DNA from: Marinobacterium ramblicola
GTDB lineage: Bacteria; Pseudomonadota; Gammaproteobacteria; Pseudomonadales; Balneatricaceae
Length of the DNA stretch: 64,000 nucleotides
Direction of reading: 5' to 3'
Assembly (NCBI RefSeq): GCF_019084545.1
Contig: NZ_JAHREP010000022.1
Coordinates: forward strand, 24,721-88,720
The stretch's first letter is position 1, and the number at the start of each line of letters is the position of its first letter. Below, one piece after another: positions 36,215 to 44,908 of this stretch. Both the position numbers and the translations under genes were made by a program. The notes beneath the pieces were generated by a model, which saw only the letters and a list, made by a program, of their open reading frames with translations, made no database searches and had not been told where the DNA came from.

Positions 36215-37360
36215 ATGAAAACACGACTGCATATCCAGATTAAACGCCGGCTGTATCCGCTGGCACTGCTGCTGATCAGTTGCTGCGCGCTGCTGTCCAC
36301 TCCCGCCCAGGCGGCGGTTACCAGCGCCAGCGGCAGCTCTGCGACATCCCTGCTGGTTGCCAACAAAACCAACAGTTTCACCATCCGCTGGCAGGTCGCC
36401 AGTACCTCGAGCCGATACTCGGCGGCCGCGACAGTCGCCAACCTGGCCTCCCCGATGACCCTGAACGGAGCGATCACGCCTGCCGGCGAGATCACCATCG
36501 AGAACTTCGTCATCAGTGGCGCTCAGGTTCAGAGCTGGCTCGATGCGGGCTACAGAACCATCATTATTCGCCGTAGCTTTGCCGACCTGTCCGGTGCGCC
36601 GGCGGGTGGCATCAACGCCGATGTGCGCTTCAACCTGAGCAGCAGCAGTCTGCGTGCCACCCGCGACAGCAATGCCTTCGCCATCCAGCGGCTGCAGCTC
36701 AGCTTCTCCAACCAAACCAGTCTGGCAGTGGTAGAACCGGGCCAGGAGCTGTTCGGCTACCTGGATGTGGATTTCAGCGGCACCGGTATTCTGGAGGGTT
36801 ACTGGCAGCTGGCCGAGCCTGGCGCCAGTGAAGCCGCGCCGCTGTTCCGCACCCTGAAACTGGAGCGCCAGACCCTGAGCAGCTTGCAGCACGCGCGCCT
36901 GCCCAGTCCACGCCTGCCCACCGATAAGGCCGGCAAGTACCTGCTGCGCTTCTGCGTCATCGATCGCGACAGCACGGACGGCAACGCCTTCAACTGCCCC
37001 GACGAGGGTAAGGTGGTCACCGTCGCCTATCAGGTGCTCGCCGCCCCGCTGAGCCAGATCGAGGAGATGCAGTTGAGTGCCGATACGCAACCGGTCGGCC
37101 CTGCCACCCCACTGCACTGGAGCCCGGTCGAGAACGCGGTGGTCTACCAACTACAGATATTCCAGACCGCGGGTAACAACGCCCCCAGCTTCGTCGCCGG
37201 CATGCTGCTGCCCAACTCAACGCAGGGCACCCACTTGTCGACACTGGTACGGGACAAGCTGAACGCGCATCAACAGTATCTGTGGCGGATCAACGCTCTC
37301 GACTCTCAGGGCCGGGTCATCGGCCAAAGCGAGTTGACCGCGATGACCTACGTTCCCTGA
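36215..37360 (+). CDS. Exported beta-rich domain protein
   Basis: 381-residue precursor. The signal peptide is basic then hydrophobic (KRRLYPLALLLISCCALL) with a cut near TPAQAA at 30-33. The mature part is beta-sandwich-like: a first domain to about residue 130 (SLLVANKTNSFTIRWQV and on), a second around 150-270 with a Cys pair (LLRFCVIDRD..NAFNCPDEGK), and a C-terminal fibronectin-III-like unit (PVGPATPLHWSPVENAVVYQLQIFQ, YLWRINALDSQGRVIG). It starts 10 bases after the barrel gene and ends 30 bases before the sigma factor. A periplasmic or surface partner of the barrel is likely; no enzyme motif is seen. Confidence 0.72.
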   Translation: MKTRLHIQIKRRLYPLALLLISCCALLSTPAQAAVTSASGSSATSLLVANKTNSFTIRWQVASTSSRYSAAATVANLASPMTLNGAITPAGEITIENFVISGAQVQSWLDAGYRTIIIRRSFADLSGAPAGGINADVRFNLSSSSLRATRDSNAFAIQRLQLSFSNQTSLAVVEPGQELFGYLDVDFSGTGILEGYWQLAEPGASEAAPLFRTLKLERQTLSSLQHARLPSPRLPTDKAGKYLLRFCVIDRDSTDGNAFNCPDEGKVVTVAYQVLAAPLSQIEEMQLSADTQPVGPATPLHWSPVENAVVYQLQIFQTAGNNAPSFVAGMLLPNSTQGTHLSTLVRDKLNAHQQYLWRINALDSQGRVIGQSELTAMTYVP

Positions 37361-37390
37361 CCCGTCGGATGCTTTTGAGGTAAGTGCCGC

Positions 37391-37948
37391 ATGGATGAAG
37401 ACAAGGCCCTGCTCGACGCGATCATCGCCCGACAGGAGAGTGCACTGGAGAGCTTTTACCGAAAGTATTCCGGTCTGGTATACAGCTTTGCCCTGCGCAC
37501 GCTGAAGAATCCGGTGGATGCCAGCGAAGTGATGAATGAGGTGATGCTGGAGGTCTGGAACAGGGCCTCCAGCTTCGCCTATAAATCGTCGATCAAGACC
37601 TGGCTGCTGTCGATTACCCACCACAAAGCGGTGGATATGGTGCGGCGGAATGTGCGCCACGACCACGAGGATGAAACCGAGATCGACCCGGAATCTGCCG
37701 ATCAGCTCAGCTGCTCCATCGAACAGGGCGAGATCTCGTCAGAAAACAGCGGCCATATCAGGTACTGCATGGATGGTTTGGGTATGGCCCAACGCCAGGT
37801 GATCTACCTCACCTTCTTCGAAGGCTGCAGCTATCCGGAGATCGCGGCCACGCTGGATATCCCCGAGGGCACGGTCAAAACCCGGATGATGCACGCCAAA
37901 AAGCTGCTGCTGGCCTGTCTGGGCCGGTTAATTCCGAAATGGGATTGA
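37391..37948 (+). CDS. ECF-type RNA polymerase sigma factor
   Basis: 185-residue sigma-70-family factor of ECF type. Region 2 spans about 12-85 (QESALESFYRKYSGLVYSFALRTL, then ASEVMNEVMLEVWNRASSF, SIKTWLLSITHHKAVDMVRR). Region 4 spans about 125-178 (MAQRQVIYLTFFEGCSYPEIAATLDIPEGTVKTRMMHAKKLL). Regions 1 and 3 are absent, as normal. Its gene sits directly before an anti-sigma gene and inside the envelope cluster. The matching promoter pair GAACC-N16-CGAC at both ends of the cluster is the obvious target. ECF group not assigned. Confidence 0.93.
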   Translation: MDEDKALLDAIIARQESALESFYRKYSGLVYSFALRTLKNPVDASEVMNEVMLEVWNRASSFAYKSSIKTWLLSITHHKAVDMVRRNVRHDHEDETEIDPESADQLSCSIEQGEISSENSGHIRYCMDGLGMAQRQVIYLTFFEGCSYPEIAATLDIPEGTVKTRMMHAKKLLLACLGRLIPKWD

Positions 37949-38005
37949 ACCGATTTCCGCTGAATACCGACCGAGTAGAAAGACAGGCTGAAGCGAGCAA
38001 CGACA

Positions 38006-38629
38006 ATGACCGATTCCAACAACGACGTAAACCTGATGGCGCTGCTGCCCTGGTATGTCAACGGTACACTGAGCGACGATGAACGCCTGGCCGTAGAGGC
38101 GTTGTTGCAACGCTCGGCGGAAGCCCGCGCTACGCTGGAAGTGCTGCAGACACTGCAGGCCGATATCAAGGCAGAACTGCAGGAACCGGCTCCCGGTGAA
38201 CTGGGCTGGAAACGGCTGCAAAAGAGTATCCGCGGTCAATCGAACCAGACCCAGCTATCAAAAACACAGCGAGACCGCCCGATATTGAACCGGTTCCTCG
38301 CTGCCGCGGCGGTGCTCATCATTGCCCTGCAGGCGGGACTGCTGCTCAAGCCCCCTACCGACACCACTCCTCAGCTGTTGGGCACCAAGCCCGGTATCGA
38401 GCAGCTTGAGGGCGCCCAGCTTTACCGTCTGGTTATCGCACCCGATGCGACCTGGTCGGAGGTGGAAGCCCTGCTGCTAGGGCTGAATGCGCAGCTGGTG
38501 GAGGGACCTTCCGCCATGGGCGTCGTCACCATTGCCGTCAAGCCCCCGGAGGCGCAGGCCGCAACAGTGCTCGAGCAACTGAACGAGCACCCGGCGATCG
38601 AACATGCTCAGGCCGTATTGAATGAGTAA
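38006..38629 (+). CDS. Membrane anti-sigma factor
   Basis: 207-residue single-pass membrane protein. The cytoplasmic N-terminus (about 1-92) has an anti-sigma fold pattern (LMALLPWYVNGTLSDDERLAVEALLQRS) but lacks the HxxxCxxC zinc motif, so it is a non-zinc variant. The transmembrane helix is at about 93-113 (RFLAAAAVLIIALQAGLLLK). The periplasmic part (about 120-207) is beta-alpha (YRLVIAPDATWSEVEALLLGL, MGVVTIAVKPPEAQAATVLEQLNEHPAIEHAQAVL) and resembles a small ferredoxin-like sensor. It overlaps the subtilase gene by 8 bases, so the protease may be the factor that cuts it or answers to it. Confidence 0.85.
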   Translation: MTDSNNDVNLMALLPWYVNGTLSDDERLAVEALLQRSAEARATLEVLQTLQADIKAELQEPAPGELGWKRLQKSIRGQSNQTQLSKTQRDRPILNRFLAAAAVLIIALQAGLLLKPPTDTTPQLLGTKPGIEQLEGAQLYRLVIAPDATWSEVEALLLGLNAQLVEGPSAMGVVTIAVKPPEAQAATVLEQLNEHPAIEHAQAVLNE

Positions 38630-39983
38630 CGCTTCGCAGAACGCTTGGCTACGCGCGCTGCTCATCATCGGCCTGCTCGGCAGCGCGCAGGGTTTTGCTG
38701 CGACGAACGCCCCGGATCGGCCGGAACTGGATCCGACAGGTGCTCCCAACAGTACCGAGCAGATCGGCAGCGCCCCCCGCCCCTCCTCCGAAACTTCAGC
38801 CGGTCGCCCCGGCGACGCCAGGGATCCAACGCATCGGACTCCTGATCCGGGCAGCACCCCGCCGGCGTTCGTACCCCGCGAGATGCAGCTGCTGGACCAT
38901 CAACTGCCCAGCATACCGGGACGACCAGCCTCCGTGGCCAGTCGGGCAAGCGATCTTATCAAGTCCGAGATTCTGGTCAGTGCCAGCGATCTGGAAACGG
39001 CGAATCGTCAGCGCCAACAACTGGCCGCGCAAGATTTGCGGATCAAAAATCGCCAGATGCTCGGCGGGCTCGGGCTTGTGCTCAGCATCTACCGTGTACC
39101 TGACGACAAGGACCCGGATGTCCTGTTGGCCCAACTGCAACAGCAGTGGCCGGAGTGGGCCGCCGAGTTCAACCGGCGCTACCGCCTGCAAGGCAGTAGC
39201 GGACGCCAGTTTGCACGTCGAATGGTGGCGTTACCGGACACGACCGAATCCGGGGACGGTGTCAGGTTGGCGATGCTCGATGCGAAGGTGGATACCAGCC
39301 ATCCTGCGCTCAGCCACAGCAAGCTGGAGCTGATCGATATCACCGGTCAAGACAACGCGCCGAGTCGCCACGGCACCGCCGTCGCGAGCCTGCTGGTGGG
39401 GCGAGATATGGTGGAAGGCGCCCTGCCTGAAGCCTCACTGCTGGCAATCAACATCTTTACCGACACCACCGACGACGGGCTGCAGACACGCACAGACATC
39501 TGGCTTCGCGGTCTGGATCGACTGATGCTTAACACCGAGCGGCCAAGTGTGGTCAATATGAGCTTCGGCGGCGGACGCAGCGAGCTCGTGGCCGCTGCTC
39601 TACACACCCTGCAGCGCAACGGTATCGACCTGGTTGCCGCTGCGGGCAACGACGGGCCGGACAGTTCGGCGATGTTTCCGGCCAACCAGCCGGGTGTCAT
39701 TGCCGTCACCTCGGTCGATATGGACAAGCGCATCGCACGTCATGCTCCGCAGGATGAGGCGATCACACTGGCCGCTCCTGGGGTCGATATCTGGGCCGCC
39801 GACCTGAACGCACGGGGTTATTACGCCAGCGGAACCTCGTTCGCAACCCCCTGGGTCAGCGCCGCTCTCGCACTGGCCAAACAGCGCGGTGAAACACTTG
39901 AAACACTAATTCACAACGCTGAGGATCTCGGTGAACAGGGCCGCGATCCGGTATTTGGATATGGCTTGGTGCATCTACCTTAA
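38622..39983 (+). CDS. Exported subtilisin-like (S8) serine protease
   Basis: 453-residue precursor with an N-terminal signal (LRALLIIGLLGSAQGFAA) and a Pro/Ser-rich linker (about 28-90). A pro-domain-like region (about 100-195) precedes the catalytic domain. The triad is visible: Asp in LAMLDAKVDTSHP near 221, His in RHGTAVASLLVG near 250, and Ser in ASGTSFATPWVSAALALAK near 407; the oxyanion Asn lies in AAAGNDGP. It is cytoplasm-distal, in the periplasm or outside. It is coupled to the anti-sigma gene (8-base overlap), so it may process envelope substrates or take part in signalling. Its stop overlaps the convergent TPR-ankyrin gene by 4 bases. Confidence 0.9.
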   Translation: MSNASQNAWLRALLIIGLLGSAQGFAATNAPDRPELDPTGAPNSTEQIGSAPRPSSETSAGRPGDARDPTHRTPDPGSTPPAFVPREMQLLDHQLPSIPGRPASVASRASDLIKSEILVSASDLETANRQRQQLAAQDLRIKNRQMLGGLGLVLSIYRVPDDKDPDVLLAQLQQQWPEWAAEFNRRYRLQGSSGRQFARRMVALPDTTESGDGVRLAMLDAKVDTSHPALSHSKLELIDITGQDNAPSRHGTAVASLLVGRDMVEGALPEASLLAINIFTDTTDDGLQTRTDIWLRGLDRLMLNTERPSVVNMSFGGGRSELVAAALHTLQRNGIDLVAAAGNDGPDSSAMFPANQPGVIAVTSVDMDKRIARHAPQDEAITLAAPGVDIWAADLNARGYYASGTSFATPWVSAALALAKQRGETLETLIHNAEDLGEQGRDPVFGYGLVHLP

Positions 39984-42073
39984 ATGCGATTTTCTACCGC
40001 TTCCAATTTGGCAATGATCTGGGGATCTGCCACTGACCTTGCCAAGGTCAGAGCCGATACTCCGTATTCGTTTTCAAGGTTTGGGTCACCGCCATACACG
40101 AGAAGAATTTCGATCATGTCGAGGCGCTGTAGAACGACTGCTTGCATCAGCGGAGACATCTCCGAACGCCCCATTACCAAGTTGGGATCGGCCCCTAACG
40201 TCAATGCCAGACTTAAAGCAGTGGTGGAATATTCACCAACAAGCGGATAGGCCAGAGACCCTGTATGCTCAAGCGCCGGCACGTCGATCAGTGTATTTAC
40301 CACAAGCTTCTCAACTGCGCTCCGCCCAAGCTCACCCTTCATCATATCCGCAACAACCAACAGAAAATCCCCTCTCAGAGCTTGGGCTTTAATCACCGCC
40401 CTTTGAGCAGCTCCCGAGTCCTGATCCACCAATTCAGCCGCCGCCAGCAAGCCTTGCATGGAGTCGATATGGGGCTCGATACGCTTACGACAGCTTTTAC
40501 AACGCTGAAGTAACGCCTCTATTCGGGCAGGATCACCTCCATATGCCACTAGCAGGCGGAGGTACTTACCTGTCGTGTACGAGTCATTAGGAAACCGGGA
40601 CAGGGTTTCTTCAAATACGCTAAAGGCTTTATCGACCTCGCCCCGACTCAAATATAGGCCGGACAGTTTATTCAAACCTGCCTGTATGGGTCGGTCGTTA
40701 TCATCTTCGGCGGAGGGGATGCTCAGATATTGACTGTACTCTGTTATCGCCTCTTCAACCCTGTTTTGATAGAGGAACATCAGTGCTCGATTGTAAGGTA
40801 ACCATAAATTGTCCGTTCCCAACGCCTCGGCTTGGTTAAATGCAGCTTCCGCTTCTTCAAATTCGCGCTTCACTGCAAGCACGTAGCCCAGGAGTACGTA
40901 GGCGTCAGCATATTCAGAATCTACGGTTAAACCGGCACGAATCAGTTGTTCCGCTTTTGCCGCCGTCAGCAGTACCTCATCATTTACATACCCCTCACTA
41001 AAGGTTTGGGTGCGCATGAGATGTCGGGCCATCTCCAGATAGATAGGTACATAACTGTCATCCAGTTGCAGAGCCTCATCAAGCAACTGACGCGAGTATT
41101 CCATTTGTTTGTTACTGTTAATCAGATCTTTCGCTCTAGCGAGCAACTGCCGTGCGCGTGTTGCCGGTGACTGCAGTGGATAACCCAGGATTGCGAAAAA
41201 CGCTTCATCCGTTTGTGCATCCAGAAGCGCTTCAATATTCGCCCAAAGCGCTTTCCCGCCCTTTAGAGGTGAATTTCCTATCTGTATCTGGCCGGCAACG
41301 GCTGGGTCATCAGAAAACGATACCGTTGCAAGCGGAAAATCATGCTGCTTCAATACCGCCAGCACCGCTTGCAACTGCTCGAACTGCACCCCCTCACCAT
41401 ATATAAGGCTACCAACACAGTTGGGGCATACGGCGAGCGACATATAGATCTTTTCTGGGGGGAACCCCTTGGCCGTCAACTGCTCCGCAAACTCTATATA
41501 CCGAGGAACATTACGAAAAATAACAACTTGTGAGATCTGACTTAGCGCATCATCGACGTTGTCAGCGTCAAAGGTTGAGATAGCCTCTCGGGACGGCCAG
41601 TTGAGCTCGACTGGAAAAACTCTCTTGGCGTAGTTTTTGTCCTGTCGATAGGGATTGTACATTCGCCCCACCAGCTCATTGACCGTGTAGGCATCACGTT
41701 CACCGAAATGGCGATTCAGTAAGGTTACTCCTTCATGTATTCCGGACGAGGTCATCAGACCCACATTAGGCGTCCATGCACGGTGTTCTATCGCCAAGTA
41801 ACCGCCTGTACGCCCGGAACTTTGCTGATAACGCACCTTGAACCGCGCTTCCCAAAAATTCACATCAATAAGTTCGATGCTCACTATATCGTCATCCAGA
41901 ACATCAGCGCTGTTATTGCTCACCCCTGTTTCGGGAGAAACAACCATTGGCGCCTTGGTCGGAGCAGATGTTGCAGGCGCGAGGGGAAATGAGTGATACG
42001 CAATAACGACGCAGAGTAGCGCTAGAAGAAGTACAAGAATATAAAGCTTTACCCGCTCAGAGGAGATCGACAT
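39980..42073 (-). CDS. Membrane-anchored TPR and ankyrin-repeat protein
   Basis: 697-residue protein. One N-terminal transmembrane helix (about 9-28, LYILVLLLALLCVVIAYHSF) anchors it, with the rest probably periplasmic. Residues 60-300 are of unknown fold (includes a CPNC pair, AVCPNCVGS, that is thioredoxin-like in spacing). From about 310-540 there are TPR-like helical pairs (SRQLLDEALQLDDSYVPIYLEMARHL, ADAYVLLGYVLAVKREFEEAEAAFNQAEALG), then an RCKSCRKR stretch. The last 90 residues are ankyrin repeats (TTALSLALTLGADPNLVMG, MSPLMQAVVLQRLDMIEILLVYGGDPNLENEYG). By eye it is clearly more AT-rich than both neighbours, suggesting separate acquisition. Function unknown. Confidence 0.78.
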   Translation of the reverse strand: MSISSERVKLYILVLLLALLCVVIAYHSFPLAPATSAPTKAPMVVSPETGVSNNSADVLDDDIVSIELIDVNFWEARFKVRYQQSSGRTGGYLAIEHRAWTPNVGLMTSSGIHEGVTLLNRHFGERDAYTVNELVGRMYNPYRQDKNYAKRVFPVELNWPSREAISTFDADNVDDALSQISQVVIFRNVPRYIEFAEQLTAKGFPPEKIYMSLAVCPNCVGSLIYGEGVQFEQLQAVLAVLKQHDFPLATVSFSDDPAVAGQIQIGNSPLKGGKALWANIEALLDAQTDEAFFAILGYPLQSPATRARQLLARAKDLINSNKQMEYSRQLLDEALQLDDSYVPIYLEMARHLMRTQTFSEGYVNDEVLLTAAKAEQLIRAGLTVDSEYADAYVLLGYVLAVKREFEEAEAAFNQAEALGTDNLWLPYNRALMFLYQNRVEEAITEYSQYLSIPSAEDDNDRPIQAGLNKLSGLYLSRGEVDKAFSVFEETLSRFPNDSYTTGKYLRLLVAYGGDPARIEALLQRCKSCRKRIEPHIDSMQGLLAAAELVDQDSGAAQRAVIKAQALRGDFLLVVADMMKGELGRSAVEKLVVNTLIDVPALEHTGSLAYPLVGEYSTTALSLALTLGADPNLVMGRSEMSPLMQAVVLQRLDMIEILLVYGGDPNLENEYGVSALTLARSVADPQIIAKLEAVENRI

Positions 42074-42202
42074 TCCAAATTCCTTTTGATTAATGCTCCG
42101 GCTATCGGGAATTTATAACATCATTGAATGCTCAGTCCTAACCCAATCGCAGGCTCATCTGCACCCAACTCCTTGATAGACAAGCAGTGGACCGCGCCCC
42201 TT

Positions 42203-42232
42203 CGAAAACAAGAATGGGCCGCAGGCCCATTC
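42203..42232 (-). terminator. Rho-independent terminator of the 42260-43393 gene
   Basis: Perfect 9-bp stem GAATGGGCC / GGCCCATTC with a 3-base loop at 42212-42232; on the minus strand it is followed by TTGTTTTC. The gap 42074-42211 upstream of the TPR-ankyrin gene holds no recognised promoter. Confidence 0.8.
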
Positions 42233-42259
42233 GTCAACTTATAAGTTGCTTTCACCGAT

Positions 42260-43393
42260 TCAGTTTTTAGCCCTTGCCGGCGCCGGGGCCTGTTGCTGCA
42301 GGATACCGCCGTTCCCCGAAGTTGCCTTTATACCCACCATCGGTTTACAGGTTTGCTTCCACTGGTAACTGTCGACGAAGTCCCAATCTGTCCACGCATC
42401 ATTCGGTTTGGCCTGGGTTTTCACATACATGTTGAAGGAGTAGTTCTGTGTGGTGTTCAGCGGCTGGCCATTGAGCTCCGCCTTGACCATGAAGTTGTGC
42501 AGCACATTCCCCCCGTTGTAGTCGAAACGCTGAGAGGTGTAGATCGGCTGGCCGTTACGCTTGATATGGATCTGCATCTTGCCCTTGCCCTGCGCGACCA
42601 ACTGGCCCTGGAAGTTCACATCCTTGGGACACTGGCCGGAGTAATCACCCTGCAGGGAGATCAGCTGGCCGGCACTGATGGTAATGCCATACTGGCTCTC
42701 GATCTGGCCACTTCCCCCCAAGGGTACGGCGATCACCTTGACCGGTTTGGCGATCTGAGTGCCTCCGACCATCGCCTGGGGAGTGCCCTCGTACTCCACC
42801 ATGAAGTCGGCCTGAACCTGCTTCACCGCATAGGCGGTGTCGCCATTGTTGTTGTGGGTGCACTTGGCAGCCAGGGTGACCGGGCGTTCAACTTTGAACA
42901 GCCGGGTTTTGGACAGGAAGGTCGCGTCGCTCATACCGCCCTGCTTCGCCTTCTGCAGCTCAGCCTCTACGGTTTTGACCGGATTGAAATAGTTTGCGGC
43001 GATGCTGTTGACCTGAATATCGAACACCAGTGGCGGCTCGGAGTTCGCTTCGACGATATCGCCCTTGACGTAAGAGGCGACATTGACCGTCCAGTCTGAC
43101 AACCGGGCCTGCGACTTGTTCAGCGACGCGCCGGACGCGGTAACCGGCCCCAGGTAAAGTTCTGCGCCGGTGAAATGGTGACGCTTGCTGCAAAAAACAC
43201 TGGCGCCTCCGAGCCCCATGGCGGCACTCGGCGTCATCAACGTGAGTTTGCCGTTGACCAGCTTCACCTTGTACTTGGTTTGCATCGCCTTATTGGCGCT
43301 GTAGTTGAAATTGATAGAGTCGACCGGGGCGGCACTTGCAGTGCCCGCGAGCATCATGCCCAAGACCGATGCGAGAAGCGTTTGAGTTTTCAT
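42260..43393 (-). CDS. Exported protein of unknown function, ECF-promoted
   Basis: 377-residue precursor with signal peptide (MKTQTLLASVLGMMLAGTASA, cut after ASA). The mature protein is beta-rich with three or four cysteines (VFCSKRHHF, LAAKCTHNNN, YSGQCPKDV, WKQTCKPM) and a final Ala/Pro/Gln tail (QQQAPAPARAKN). A middle segment (SAGQLISLQGDYSGQCPKDVNFQGQLVAQGKGKMQIHIKRNG) looks like an immunoglobulin-like unit, and there is a second repeat-like stretch after it. The start at 43393 has AAGGAG 7 bases upstream. The gene has the same promoter as the small exported protein at 33735, and a terminator, so it is a monocistronic member of the ECF regulon. Confidence 0.72.
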   Translation of the reverse strand: MKTQTLLASVLGMMLAGTASAAPVDSINFNYSANKAMQTKYKVKLVNGKLTLMTPSAAMGLGGASVFCSKRHHFTGAELYLGPVTASGASLNKSQARLSDWTVNVASYVKGDIVEANSEPPLVFDIQVNSIAANYFNPVKTVEAELQKAKQGGMSDATFLSKTRLFKVERPVTLAAKCTHNNNGDTAYAVKQVQADFMVEYEGTPQAMVGGTQIAKPVKVIAVPLGGSGQIESQYGITISAGQLISLQGDYSGQCPKDVNFQGQLVAQGKGKMQIHIKRNGQPIYTSQRFDYNGGNVLHNFMVKAELNGQPLNTTQNYSFNMYVKTQAKPNDAWTDWDFVDSYQWKQTCKPMVGIKATSGNGGILQQQAPAPARAKN

Positions 43394-43427
43394 GTTGTTC
43401 TCCTTTTCATTTGACGGCTTCCCCGTG

Positions 43428-43452
43428 GTCGTATGCTCTGACAAAACGGTTC
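43428..43452 (-). promoter_or_regulatory. Predicted ECF-sigma promoter (GAACC-N16-CGAC)
   Basis: On the minus strand GAACC (43452-43448), 16 bases, then CGAC (43431-43428), with an AAAAAATTTT tract just upstream. Identical elements and spacing to 33665-33689. An imperfect hairpin at 43592-43618 is the only other structure in this gap. Confidence 0.7.
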
Positions 43453-43634
43453 AAAATTTTTTCCTCCAATATGAACTCAGATTATAGACTGCTTTAATAA
43501 CCGCTTTACTCGACTGCGTCTGTGAGTAGACCTAAGAATCCAACCATCGCTATCGCCGTCGTTACGGCAGCGACTATGCTTTCAATCAAGTAGTCACACC
43601 GTACCCGATACGGTGACTGCACAATGAGGTATCT

Positions 43635-44525
43635 ATGTTCGAACCCTTTACCCTACCCGATCGCGTGCGTTTCTATTCAGGACCCGGCCAACTGCCGCAA
43701 TGCGAACTGACAGCTCCGTCCGGCCGGGTCGTATTGTGCCTGCAGGGGGCTCAGGTGTTGAGCTACGTTCCAACCGGACAGCCGGATCTGCTCTGGCTCA
43801 GTCCCAATGCACAGTTCGTACAGGGTAAGTCGATCCGCGGCGGCATTCCGGTCTGCTGGCCCTGGTTCGGCGACCACCCCGAGGACGCCAAGCTGCCGGC
43901 GCACGGTTTTGCCCGCAATGCATTGTGGGAGGTGCGTTCAAGCTTTGCCGGCGACGATACTACTCAGATCCAGTTGGGCCTCACCGATTCGGCAACCACC
44001 CGGTCACTCTGGCCGACACCCTTCGACCTGACCCTGGATATCGAGCTGGGACATACGCTCAAGCTGACCCTGACCACGCATAATACGGGACCGCACAGCA
44101 TCGTCCTCACCGAGGCACTGCATACCTACTTCGCCGTCAGCGCTACCGACAGCATCCATATCGAAGGGCTCGCCGGGTGCCGCTATCACGACAAGCTGGA
44201 GGGCTTTGCGATCAAACCCCAGAGCGAGGAGTTGACGCCCACACCGCCACTGGACCGGGTTTACGATCATTCGGCCTCCGGCCTCAAGCTGCTGGATTAT
44301 GGATTGAAGCGGGTGATTCAGATCGACAAGAGCGCCAGCGAATCCACTATCGTCTGGAACCCCGGAACAGAGGTTGCTGCCGGTATCGGCGATATCGGTG
44401 CCGAGCCCTCGCGCCACTATATCTGCATAGAATCGGGCAACGCTCTGGGCGGTGCGGTTTCCCTGGCCTCCGGCGCCAGCCATGTCCTGGTCATGGAACT
44501 TGCCTCCACCCCGCAGGAGGCGTGA
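43635..44525 (+). CDS. D-hexose-6-phosphate mutarotase (YeaD-like aldose 1-epimerase)
   Basis: 296-residue cytoplasmic epimerase of the glucose-6-phosphate 1-epimerase family. Typical stretches are VVLCLQGAQVLSYVP, LLWLSPNAQFVQGKSIRGGIPVCWPWFGDHP near residues 52-84 (phosphate-binding Arg), LPAHGFARNALWEV (catalytic His), EALHTYFAV and the catalytic Glu in HYICIESGNAL. It interconverts alpha and beta anomers of hexose-6-phosphates. It ends with a strong intrinsic terminator that overlaps its stop codon. It appears monocistronic. Confidence 0.9.
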   Translation: MFEPFTLPDRVRFYSGPGQLPQCELTAPSGRVVLCLQGAQVLSYVPTGQPDLLWLSPNAQFVQGKSIRGGIPVCWPWFGDHPEDAKLPAHGFARNALWEVRSSFAGDDTTQIQLGLTDSATTRSLWPTPFDLTLDIELGHTLKLTLTTHNTGPHSIVLTEALHTYFAVSATDSIHIEGLAGCRYHDKLEGFAIKPQSEELTPTPPLDRVYDHSASGLKLLDYGLKRVIQIDKSASESTIVWNPGTEVAAGIGDIGAEPSRHYICIESGNALGGAVSLASGASHVLVMELASTPQEA

Positions 44526-44540
44526 ACGCCTCCGTTTTTT
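44516..44540 (+). terminator. Rho-independent terminator of the mutarotase gene
   Basis: 7-bp stem GGAGGCG / CGCCTCC with loop TGAA (the loop contains the stop codon), followed by GTTTTTT. Confidence 0.9.
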
Positions 44541-44908
44541 GACTCGCGTGGTTCTATACTGGAGAATACCGCGCGAGTCATGAGGAGTTGAGTCACTTCA
44601 TGATGACGGCCCAACGGGAGATGCCCGTCTTTTGACGGCAGCGCCCTTTTCAACAGGTTTTAGCCTGCTCTACCGATCTTCGGTATCTACTTCGGTGCTC
44701 CGAATGGGCGCCTGTCAGATTGATCCAGCCGTCCCAACTCCGCCACGGCGGCAGATAGCAACGCTTCCCGACAACATCGGGTTACCCGGATTAGCCGGAG
44801 CGCTATGTCGCCGCATGATACTCGTCACAACACCCGACAATCCACGCACCCCAACAAACCCGTGACACAAGGGTCAGCTACCGGTGCACGAACGAAAGGA
44901 GGAGTGAA
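44541..44908 (+). other. Long non-coding leader upstream of ectD with alternative hairpins
   Basis: About 370 bases without a convincing gene. It contains two hairpins that share bases and cannot form together: ACGGG / CCCGT at 44614-44628 (loop AGATG) and CCGTC / GACGG at 44625-44638 (loop TTTT). A GACTCGCG / CGCGAGTC pair lies upstream around 44540-44579. The layout would suit a regulated leader, but I recognise no known riboswitch class. Confidence 0.3.

Noticed and set aside
44632..44865. 77-codon plus-strand frame in the ectD leader
   Set aside because: Needs a non-ATG start, lacks an RBS, and its Pro/Arg/Thr composition looks non-coding.
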